Made by a program: the position numbers and the translations under genes. 64,000 nucleotides of DNA from Novosphingobium piscinae (GTDB lineage Bacteria > Pseudomonadota > Alphaproteobacteria > Sphingomonadales > Sphingomonadaceae). The stretch covers positions 372,001-436,000 of the forward strand of contig NZ_JACLAX010000001.1 of the NCBI RefSeq assembly GCF_014230355.1, read 5' to 3'. Below the pieces are notes generated by a model, which saw only the letters and a list, made by a program, of their open reading frames with translations, made no database searches and was not told the DNA's origin. Positions 44,319 through 51,871 of the stretch are shown piece after piece (within the stretch, counting starts at the first letter, position 1; each line of letters opens with the position of its first letter).

Positions 44319-45458
44319 ATGAAATGGATCGCGATCCGGATGCTCACGGGCGACCGGGTGAAGTTCGCGGGTCTGGTCTTCGGCGTCGTATTCTCGACGC
44401 TGCTGATCACACAGCAGCTTACCATCTTCGTGAACTTGCTGCTGCGCGGCGCGGCCGCGGTGCATGAGGTGCCCAGTGCCGACATCTGGGTGATGGATCC
44501 TGCCGGACGCACGCCGGATGTCACTGTTCCCCTTCCCGCCACCAGCTTGCAACGGGTGCGCGGCGTCGCTGGCGTGGCATGGGCTGCCCCGCTGATGCGG
44601 GCGGGTGCGAGCGTGCGGACGCCGGACGGCGCGCTCGAGCCGGTAACGGTGGTGGGCGTAGACGATGCGACGCTGACCGGCCTGCCGCGCACGGTCCAGC
44701 TGGGCCGTCGCGCGGCCCTGCGCGAGCCGGATGCGGTATTCATCGACGCGATGGGCGCCCGCCGGCTGTTCGGGACCGAACGGGGCGCGCTTGACCAGCG
44801 GCTCGAGCTCAACGACCGGCGTGCCGTGGTGCGCGGGATCGTCGACTCCGAGCCGACCTTCACCAACAGCGTGATGCTCTACACCCGGTATGCCAACGCG
44901 CTGGAGTTCCTGCCCGGTTCGCGCAACCGCCTCTCGTTCATCCTCGTGCAGGCCCAGGCAGGCGCGAACCCCTTCGCGGTGGCCCGGCAGATCACCGCGG
45001 CGACGGGGCTGCGGGCGCGCGTGGCCGGGGATTTTGCGCAGGACGGGATCGACTACATCATCGACAACACCGGAATTCCGATCAACTTCGGCATTACCGT
45101 CGCGCTCGGGGTGATTGTGGGGATCGCCATTGTCGGGCTGACCTTCAGCCTGTTCATCCGGGACAACATCCGCCAGTTCGGCGCGCTCAAGGCGATTGGC
45201 GTGACCAACGGGACGATCCGCCAGATGGTCGCCGCGCAGTCCGCGCTGGTCGCCTTGATCGGCTATGGGCTCGGCCTGGCCCTGGCGATCGGCTTTCTCG
45301 AGCTGGGCCGGATCTATTCTGACGCCTTCAAGGGCTTCTATACCCCCTGGCAGATCCCGCTGATCGCCGCGGTCATGGTCGCCTGCATGATCCTGCTAAC
45401 CGGCCTCATCGCGCTGCGGCAGGTGCTCCGGACCGAACCCGCGGAGGTGTTCCGATGA
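44319..45458 (+). CDS. ABC transporter permease (DevC/FtsX-type)
   Basis: The 379-residue protein starts MKWIAIRMLTGDRVKF at ATG 44319. It has one N-terminal helix, a large periplasmic domain (~45-260) and three C-terminal helices (~265-375), the MacB/DevC plan. It works with the ATPase encoded next (overlap ATGA) and with the HlyD adaptor to export a molecule from the periplasm or membrane. DevC homologues export glycolipids in cyanobacteria; the substrate here is unknown. Confidence 0.9.
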   Translation: MKWIAIRMLTGDRVKFAGLVFGVVFSTLLITQQLTIFVNLLLRGAAAVHEVPSADIWVMDPAGRTPDVTVPLPATSLQRVRGVAGVAWAAPLMRAGASVRTPDGALEPVTVVGVDDATLTGLPRTVQLGRRAALREPDAVFIDAMGARRLFGTERGALDQRLELNDRRAVVRGIVDSEPTFTNSVMLYTRYANALEFLPGSRNRLSFILVQAQAGANPFAVARQITAATGLRARVAGDFAQDGIDYIIDNTGIPINFGITVALGVIVGIAIVGLTFSLFIRDNIRQFGALKAIGVTNGTIRQMVAAQSALVALIGYGLGLALAIGFLELGRIYSDAFKGFYTPWQIPLIAAVMVACMILLTGLIALRQVLRTEPAEVFR

Positions 45459-46162
45459 GCCCGCAGCTTGCTGTCCGGGTCTCGGGCGTCACCAAGGACT
45501 TCGCGTTCGGGGAGGAGCGGCTGCGGGTGCTGCACGGCATTGACGTGTCAGTCCGCGCCGGTGAGCTGACTTACCTGGTAGGGGAATCCGGATCGGGCAA
45601 GACCACCCTGATCTCGATCATGGCTGGAATCCTGTTCCCCAGCGCCGGGGCGGTCGAGGTCTTCGGCACCGATCTCTACACGCTGAGTGACCGCGATCTG
45701 GTGCGCTTCCGCCTTGCGACGATCGGGTTCATTTTCCAGCAGTACAACCTCATCCCTTCGCTCACCGCGGCGGAGAACGCCGCGGTCCCGCTGATCGCAG
45801 CCGGAACCCCGCGCGAAGTCGCGGTGGCGCAGGCCCGTGAGCTGCTTCACCGGCTCAACATCGGGACCCAATGCGACAAGCTGCCGCGCCAGCTCTCCGG
45901 CGGGCAGCAGCAGCGGGTCGCTATCGGTCGTGCGCTGATCCACGCCCCCCGCCTGGTGGTCTGCGACGAGCCGACCGCCGCGCTCGATGCCGGCTCCGGC
46001 CGGCGGGTGATGGACCTGCTGCGCGACGTGGCGCTGGCCGCCGATCGCGCGGTCATCGTGGTCACGCACGATAACCGCATCTTCGATCTCGCTGACCGGA
46101 TCCTCGCGATGGAGGACGGCCGCATCACCCACGATGGCAAGCATATGCCCAAGGATCACTGA
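45455..46162 (+). CDS. ABC transporter ATP-binding protein (DevA/MacB-type)
   Basis: The 235-residue ATPase has Walker A GESGSGKTT, the Q-loop QQYNLIPSLTAAEN, the ABC signature LSGGQQQR, Walker B LVVCDEP and the H-loop VTHD. It energises the permease whose stop it overlaps by four bases. The gap to the HlyD gene is three bases. It matches the LolD/MacB/DevA class. Confidence 0.95.
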   Translation: MSPQLAVRVSGVTKDFAFGEERLRVLHGIDVSVRAGELTYLVGESGSGKTTLISIMAGILFPSAGAVEVFGTDLYTLSDRDLVRFRLATIGFIFQQYNLIPSLTAAENAAVPLIAAGTPREVAVAQARELLHRLNIGTQCDKLPRQLSGGQQQRVAIGRALIHAPRLVVCDEPTAALDAGSGRRVMDLLRDVALAADRAVIVVTHDNRIFDLADRILAMEDGRITHDGKHMPKDH

Positions 46163-46165
46163 ACC

Positions 46166-47158
46166 ATGGCCAAACTCAGCATCTCCCGCCAGGTCCTGCC
46201 AGCCCTGGCGATCGCTTGTATCGTCTCCTCCGCCGCGATCATCGCCGAGACCCAGCCCGATCGCGAGGCCGGCCCCGTGACAGAGCGGCCGCCGCAGGCC
46301 CCGGTCGACCAGCGCAACGGCAGCGTGGCAGGGGCCGGGCTGGTCGAGCCAGCCAGCGAGCTGATCGCGATCAGTCCAGCCGTGCCTGGCGTGGTGGAGC
46401 GGGTCCATGTTGCGGTGGGCGATCGGGTTGTCGCCGGACAGCCGCTGTTCACCGTCGATAGCCGCGATGCCAGGGCCGCCGTGGCCGAGGCGGCCGCGCG
46501 CCTGGCGCGGCTAGAGCGGACCGCCGCGGTGGCCACGAGTGTGGCGGCGACGGCGCGGGAAAGGCTGGCGCTCTACCGCGAGGCCGGAGATCCCCGGGTC
46601 TTGGCCCGCCAGGACGTGATCGATCGTGAGGGTGCGGTGCGCGAGGCCGCCGCCCGGCTCGCCGTGGCCCGGGCCGAGGTGGCGGAGGCCCGCGCCCAGC
46701 TGGCGACAGCGCAGACCGGTCTGGCCCGTCTGACGGTGCGCGCGCCCCGTGCGGCGGAGGTGCTGCAGGTGCGGACCAGGGCGGGGCAGTATGCTCCTGC
46801 GCCGGGCGGTGGCACGGCGGCGGACGCGCTGATGACGCTTGGCGAGACCCGGCCATTGCACGTGCGGGTCGACATCGACGAGACCGAGATCGGCCGCACC
46901 GCGATCGGCCAACCGGCCACCATCTACGCGCGGGGGGCGCCATCCCGGCGGATCACTGCCCGGTTCGTCCGCGCGGAACCCCTGGTGGTACCCAAGCGAT
47001 CGCTCACCAATGCTGCGGGCGAGCGGGTCGATATCCGCGTGCTCCAGCTGGTCTATGCCCTCCCGGAGCACGGCCATGGTCTGTTCGTTGGCCAGCAGGT
47101 GGATGCCTTCGTCCCTGCCCGAGCAAGCCAGGTTCCGGTCAGCGGAGCCGCACGATGA
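46166..47158 (+). CDS. HlyD/DevB-type periplasmic adaptor
   Basis: The 330-residue protein has one N-terminal membrane segment (about 8-24), the barrel half VVERVHVAVGDRVVAGQPLF, a long alpha-hairpin (~90-185), and the returning half VRAPRAAEVLQVRTRAGQYA. It connects the ABC transporter to an outer membrane duct. The NodT gene overlaps its stop by four bases. Confidence 0.9.
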   Translation: MAKLSISRQVLPALAIACIVSSAAIIAETQPDREAGPVTERPPQAPVDQRNGSVAGAGLVEPASELIAISPAVPGVVERVHVAVGDRVVAGQPLFTVDSRDARAAVAEAAARLARLERTAAVATSVAATARERLALYREAGDPRVLARQDVIDREGAVREAAARLAVARAEVAEARAQLATAQTGLARLTVRAPRAAEVLQVRTRAGQYAPAPGGGTAADALMTLGETRPLHVRVDIDETEIGRTAIGQPATIYARGAPSRRITARFVRAEPLVVPKRSLTNAAGERVDIRVLQLVYALPEHGHGLFVGQQVDAFVPARASQVPVSGAAR

Positions 47159-48603
47159 GGCGGCGAAGCTGCGCCCCCGCCCTGCTCCTCGTCGCGTTCA
47201 CAACCGGCTGCGCGCCGGCGATCCGGCCGCCCGAGGCAGCCAGCGTCGTGCTACCCGACCGCTTCGCCTTGCAGCCAGCCGGCTCGACCCGAGCGGCCAC
47301 GACGGCGATCGCCGCGCTTCTGCCGGACCACGACCAGGGCTTTCGCGCGCTGCTGGCCCGCGCTCTGGCCGAAGCGCCCGATCTGGCCGTCGCGGCCGCG
47401 CGGATCGACGCTGCCCGCGCGGGTCTACGGGAAGCCGGGGCTGCGCTCCTGCCTCAGGTGGACGCAAGTGGCCAGGCGGCACAGCAGCGGATCAGCGCTG
47501 CACAGTTTGGCGGTCTGCCGGGGTCGATCCGGATCGATCCCACCCAGGGGCGGTTCAGCACGTCGGTCGATGCGCGCTGGGATCCGGATCTGTTCGGTCG
47601 GCTGCGCGTGGCACGCCGCGCCAGTGCCGCGCGGCTCGATGCGGCCAATGCCGATGCCGCGGCGGTTCGCCTGGCGCTGATCACCGATCTGGCCAGCGCG
47701 GTGACCGATCTGCGAACGATCGACCGGCGCAGCGCGCTGCTGACGGACGACCTCGCGGAGGCGGCGTCATTCTCGGCCTTGACCCGCCAGCGGGCGCACG
47801 CCGGGTTGGCCGCGGAGGCCGACCTTGTTCCCGCCCTTGCGCTTGAGGAACATGTGCGCAGCCGGCTTGCCGGGCTCGCCGCGGAGCGAGCGGGCGTGCT
47901 CGGCCGCCTCGTAACCCTGACCGGTCTGCCAGCCACGACGGTGCTTGCGGACCTGGCAAAGGACGACCGCGATGCCGCCTTCGCGCCGCCGCTCGCTCAA
48001 CCGCTCGCGATATCGACAGCGGCATTGTTGGAACGGCCCGATGTCCGTGCAGCCGAGCGGCGCCTGGCCGCCGCCGATGCCGAGATCGCGGCCATCGCCG
48101 CTGAGCGCTATCCGCGTTTCGACCTCACCGCCGGGCTTGGCCTGATCGCCCTGGCGCTTGGCGACCTGTTCACAGAGCAGGCCGTCATCGGCTCGGTGGG
48201 CGCCAGCCTGTCGGCTCCCTTGCTCGACTTCGGGCGGATCGGGGCCCGTCTGCGCCAGCGGGAAGCCGCCGGTGCCGAAGCCTTTGCCACTTACCGCAAG
48301 ACGGTGTTCGTGGCGCTGGGCGAGACCGAGGCCGCATTGGGAAGTCTTGCCGCTGCCGCCAGGAGCGCCTCCGCCCTGAACCGGCAAGCGGCCCTGGACC
48401 GTGACAGCGCGGATCTGGCCGAGGCCCGATACCGGCAGGGCTTGATCGGCTTTCTGGATGTGATCAAGGCCAGGCGAGCCAGCCTGACCTCGCGGGAGCT
48501 TGCCCTGGTTGGCGATGCCGACGTGCAGCGCCGCCGGATTGCGCTTTATCGTGCCGCGGGCGGGACATCGACGGTCCCTGCCCGGTCGGCGAGTTTGCGT
48601 TAG
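47155..48603 (+). CDS. NodT-family outer membrane efflux lipoprotein
   Basis: The 482-residue protein has a lipoprotein signal ending TTGC (Cys at 19) and the OprM/NodT repeat organisation, with VDARWDPDLFGRLRVARRAS in the first half and EARYRQGLIGFLDVIKARR near the end. It is the duct of the DevC/DevA/HlyD exporter, encoded in the same operon. It ends just before an IS3 transposase remnant. Confidence 0.9.
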   Translation: MRRRSCAPALLLVAFTTGCAPAIRPPEAASVVLPDRFALQPAGSTRAATTAIAALLPDHDQGFRALLARALAEAPDLAVAAARIDAARAGLREAGAALLPQVDASGQAAQQRISAAQFGGLPGSIRIDPTQGRFSTSVDARWDPDLFGRLRVARRASAARLDAANADAAAVRLALITDLASAVTDLRTIDRRSALLTDDLAEAASFSALTRQRAHAGLAAEADLVPALALEEHVRSRLAGLAAERAGVLGRLVTLTGLPATTVLADLAKDDRDAAFAPPLAQPLAISTAALLERPDVRAAERRLAAADAEIAAIAAERYPRFDLTAGLGLIALALGDLFTEQAVIGSVGASLSAPLLDFGRIGARLRQREAAGAEAFATYRKTVFVALGETEAALGSLAAAARSASALNRQAALDRDSADLAEARYRQGLIGFLDVIKARRASLTSRELALVGDADVQRRRIALYRAAGGTSTVPARSASLR

Positions 48604-48726
48604 CCAGCTGGCCGCAGCGCGAATGGTCTGGTTGGGCTGCCGTGTCGGCCATTGGAACGGCGATCCAAGGAGGATGATCCGACACCATTCTCTGGACCAC
48701 CCCGGGTTAGAGCTTCCCGGCCAGGG

Positions 48727-48872
48727 TCACGGTGACGGGCTGGGTGCGTCACCGGGATTCATCAGCGTGATCGGGGGTTTGTTGCCGATGGCACCGTGCG
48801 GCCGATCTTCGTTGTAGCAGCTGCGTCATCCCTCAACTCTTCGCGGGCATCCGCAAGCGCCAGGAACCAGTG
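48727..48872 (-). pseudogene. IS3-family transposase OrfB C-terminal remnant
   Basis: In the 304-base gap 48604-48907, the leftward frame reads YNEDRPHGAIGNKPPITLMN and then PGDAPSPSP with a stop at 48727-48729. This is the conserved end of IS3-group OrfB (rve integrase). Upstream, HWFLALADAREEL appears in another frame (48872-48834), so at least one small deletion has broken it. The remaining bases of the gap hold nothing I can name. Confidence 0.75.
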
Positions 48873-48907
48873 TTCAGCCCTGCGGCGCAAAGTCGGCGTG
48901 ATCGACG

Positions 48908-49867
48908 TCAATTGTTGGTGCCGAGCATCTGCCAAGCCTGCCGACGGGTCGTGGTCGCCTTTACCCGGTACTGATTGGCCAGATACTCGGCCGCGATCCG
49001 CAACCGCGGATCCTGATCGAGATCGGCGCGGGTCAGCAGGATCACCTCGGGGGACGGGATCAGGAAATCGAGGTCGAGCGGTACCAGGCGGTGAGTGATC
49101 GCGTCATGCAGGCCGGTCTCGGTGAACATGCAGGCCATGCCGTGACCGGCGGAAACCTCGCCGAGGATCTCCAGGTAGTTGTCGGTCTCGAGACAGCACC
49201 GCAGCCCGCCCAGCCCGCAGCGGGCCAGCATCCGGTCCACCATGGCCCGCAGCGGATGGCCGGGTGACAGCTTCATGATCGGCACTGGCAGCAGATCGGC
49301 CGGAGTCAGCCGCTTGCGCTGGGCCAGCGGGTGCGATTCCGCGATGAAGATCGACAGCGGCTCATCGATGATGACCTGCTGCTCCAAGCCCGGCGCGGCG
49401 ATGCCGGTAGCGGCATCGTCCATGCACAGCACTGCCAGATCGAGCAGACCGTCCGCCACCAGCTCGGCCAGGCCGACATCCGACGATTCCACCACGATGT
49501 CCCGTTCGGGAAAGCGTTTGCGCAGGTCCGAGACCGGACCGACGAGATGGCGCGAGACGAACGGAATGATGCCGATCCGCCAGGGCCGCTGCCGCCCGGG
49601 CGGCGCCAGCTCCTGCTCCAGCAGTTCGACCGACTTCAGGATCTCGCGCGCGCGCTCGGCCGCGATCTGACCCGATGGGGTCAGCGCCGGGCAGCCGCCC
49701 TGCTGGCGCTCGAACAGGTCGGTCCGCAGCCGCGCCTCCAGCATGCGGACATGTTCGCTGACCGACACCGGCGACATCCCGAGATGACCCGAGGCGCGGC
49801 GGAAGCTGCCATGGCGCACGACGGCCAAAAAGACCTCAAGCTGGCGCAGCGTGATGTGTGCACTCAT
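48908..49867 (-). CDS. LysR family transcriptional regulator
   Basis: The 319-residue regulator starts MSAHITLRQLEVFLAVVRHG at ATG 49867 with the LysR helix-turn-helix (FRRASGHLGMSPVSVSEHVRMLE) at residues ~18-50 and a co-inducer domain after residue 90. A longer start nine codons upstream is less likely. It is divergent from the GMC-led catabolic operon, with a perfect inverted repeat between them, so it most likely activates that operon in response to a pathway compound. Confidence 0.9.
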   Translation of the reverse strand: MSAHITLRQLEVFLAVVRHGSFRRASGHLGMSPVSVSEHVRMLEARLRTDLFERQQGGCPALTPSGQIAAERAREILKSVELLEQELAPPGRQRPWRIGIIPFVSRHLVGPVSDLRKRFPERDIVVESSDVGLAELVADGLLDLAVLCMDDAATGIAAPGLEQQVIIDEPLSIFIAESHPLAQRKRLTPADLLPVPIMKLSPGHPLRAMVDRMLARCGLGGLRCCLETDNYLEILGEVSAGHGMACMFTETGLHDAITHRLVPLDLDFLIPSPEVILLTRADLDQDPRLRIAAEYLANQYRVKATTTRRQAWQMLGTNN

Positions 49868-49907
49868 CGGCTCGCAGATCCTCTGGCGGTGCAACCGGTC
49901 GCACTCT

Positions 49908-49931
49908 GGTGTTAGGGATTATCCTAACACC
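49908..49931. promoter_or_regulatory. Perfect inverted repeat, candidate LysR box
   Basis: GGTGTTAGG and CCTAACACC are perfect 9-base arms around the spacer GATTAT, inside the 343-base gap (49868-50210) between the lysR-type gene and the GMC oxidoreductase. Inside it TTAGG and CCTAA give a T-N11-A spacing typical of LysR boxes. It lies 41 bases upstream of the lysR start, suiting autoregulation and divergent activation. The rest of the gap shows no other clear element. Confidence 0.65.
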
Positions 49932-50210
49932 TTGTCGGATGAATCGCAATTCTTTGGCGGCTTGTCCCATCCTACACAATCGCTCGATCGGCCCCGCCAG
50001 TTCGTACGTGTTGCACACAAAGAACCGAGCAAGGGCCACGAGAGGATGATGACATGGCTCACGCCGCCGCCTTGCCGGCCGGACAGACTGGGAAAACCGT
50101 GCTGCCGCAACCGGCGCTCGATCGCCCGCGCCCCGCACCCGCCGGGCTGGTGACCTCGGAGCAGGGCTGATGAGGCCGTACCACATCCCCGGCGCGCCGG
50201 AGGCCCGGCC

Positions 50211-51821
50211 ATGAGCTTGGGCACCCCCGACATCATCGTCGCCGGAGGCGGATCGGCCGGCTGCGCACTGGCGGCGCGGCTGGCGGAAGGCGGGCTGCGC
50301 ACCCTGCTGGTCGAAGCCGGCGAATCCGACCTCGACCTGCGCTGCATGGTCCCCGCCCTGACCGTCGCGGTGGTCAACAACCCGGCCTATGACCGGGGCA
50401 TCATGACCGAGCCCGACGAGACGATCGGCGGCCGGAGCGACTACTGGCCGGCGGCGCATCGGCTCGGCGGCGGCAGCGCGATCAATGGCATGATCTACGT
50501 GCGCGGCCATCGTCAGGACTATGACAACTGGGCCCGGATGGGCGCGACCGGCTGGTCCTTCGACGAGGTCCTGCCCTACTTCCGGCGGCTCGAGACCAAC
50601 AGCCGCGGGGGCGACGCCTGGCGCGGGGACAGCGGTCCGATCGGCGTGTCCGACAATCTCGTCTCCTACCCGATCATCGATCAGTTCATCGCGGCCGCCC
50701 AGGCGGCGGGGATCCCGCGCAACCCCGATCACAACGGCGAGAACCCGGGTGAAGGCACCGACTATGCCCAGGCCAACCAGGCCGGCGGGCTGCGTGCCAG
50801 CGCGGCGCGGGGCTATCTTCGCGGGCGACTGGACGGCGCCAACCTACGGGTGCTGACCGGAATCCGGGTGGAGCGGGTGCTGATCGAGCAAGGCCGCGCG
50901 ACCGGAATCGTCGTCCGGCAGGACGGGACCGAACGCACCTTGCGGGCCCGGCTTGGGATCGTGTTGAGCACCGGGTCGCTCAACACCCCGCGCCTGCTGA
51001 TGCTCTCCGGCATCGGCCCCGCCGCCCATCTGCACGAGCATGGCGTCGAGTGTCTGGTCGATCGGCCGGAAGTGGGGGCCAACCTGCAGGACCATGCCGG
51101 GACGCACGTGGTCCTCGGCACCACGGTGCGCAGCATCAACAGCGACACCCGCGGGCTTGCCGCGCTGGGCCAGGGTCTCGACTTTCTGCTCCACCGGCGC
51201 GGGGTGCTGACCTCGTCGATGTGCCACGCCCAGGCCTTTGCCCGGACCGCGCCTGGCGAACCGATCCCCGACGTGCAGATTTCGATGACCGCCTTCGCCT
51301 TCGAGTTCGGCCCGGACGGACGCGCCGTCCTGCTCAAGCGACCGTCGATCACGATCACGGTCTGCCTGGCCCGTCCCGAAGGGCGCGGCCGCGTCAGCCT
51401 GCGCTCGAACCGGCCCGAGGACCCTCCGGTCGTGGCCCATCGCCTGCTAGGCACCGATCGCGATGTCGAACGCATCGCCCGCGGCATCGAGATCGCCCGC
51501 GACATCCTCGCCCGCCCGCCGATCGCGGATTCGATCGAGGTCGAACTGCGGCCGGGCGCCGAGGTGACCGGCGCGGCCCTGCGTGAGCACGTCCGCCGGG
51601 CCTCCGTACCGCTCTATCACCCGGTCGGCACCTGCCGGATGGGGTCTGACGATGGCGCCGTGGTCGATCCCGAACTGCGGCTGCGCGGGATCGACGGACT
51701 GTGGGTGGCCGACGCCTCGGTGATGCCGCGCCTGCCGATCGGCAACACCAACGCCACCGCCATGATGATCGGCGAAAAGGCCGCCGACCTTATCCTCAAG
51801 CAGGTCGGAAGAAATCAATAA
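50211..51821 (+). CDS. GMC family FAD-dependent oxidoreductase
   Basis: The 536-residue protein has the N-terminal FAD motif VAGGGSAGCALAARLAEGG, the GMC signature HRLGGGSAINGMIYVRG, a second signature STGSLNTPRLLMLSGIGPA, and the catalytic His region SVPLYHPVGTCRMG. It oxidises an alcohol, probably to an aldehyde, fitting the aldehyde dehydrogenase downstream. It is choline-dehydrogenase-like in size, without a clear export signal. GGAGG precedes ATG 50211. It heads the LysR-linked operon. Confidence 0.92.
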   Translation: MSLGTPDIIVAGGGSAGCALAARLAEGGLRTLLVEAGESDLDLRCMVPALTVAVVNNPAYDRGIMTEPDETIGGRSDYWPAAHRLGGGSAINGMIYVRGHRQDYDNWARMGATGWSFDEVLPYFRRLETNSRGGDAWRGDSGPIGVSDNLVSYPIIDQFIAAAQAAGIPRNPDHNGENPGEGTDYAQANQAGGLRASAARGYLRGRLDGANLRVLTGIRVERVLIEQGRATGIVVRQDGTERTLRARLGIVLSTGSLNTPRLLMLSGIGPAAHLHEHGVECLVDRPEVGANLQDHAGTHVVLGTTVRSINSDTRGLAALGQGLDFLLHRRGVLTSSMCHAQAFARTAPGEPIPDVQISMTAFAFEFGPDGRAVLLKRPSITITVCLARPEGRGRVSLRSNRPEDPPVVAHRLLGTDRDVERIARGIEIARDILARPPIADSIEVELRPGAEVTGAALREHVRRASVPLYHPVGTCRMGSDDGAVVDPELRLRGIDGLWVADASVMPRLPIGNTNATAMMIGEKAADLILKQVGRNQ

Positions 51822-51871
51822 GGCATTGTAATTTATATTTTTTCGTAAAACAAAGGCAAGGGGAGAATGTC

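Noticed and set aside
29953..48872. The two IS3 remnants as ends of one composite transposon carrying the sulfide and exporter blocks
   Set aside because: The OrfA and OrfB pieces appear to belong to different IS3 subgroups. No terminal repeats or target duplications are visible, so joint mobility is not supported.
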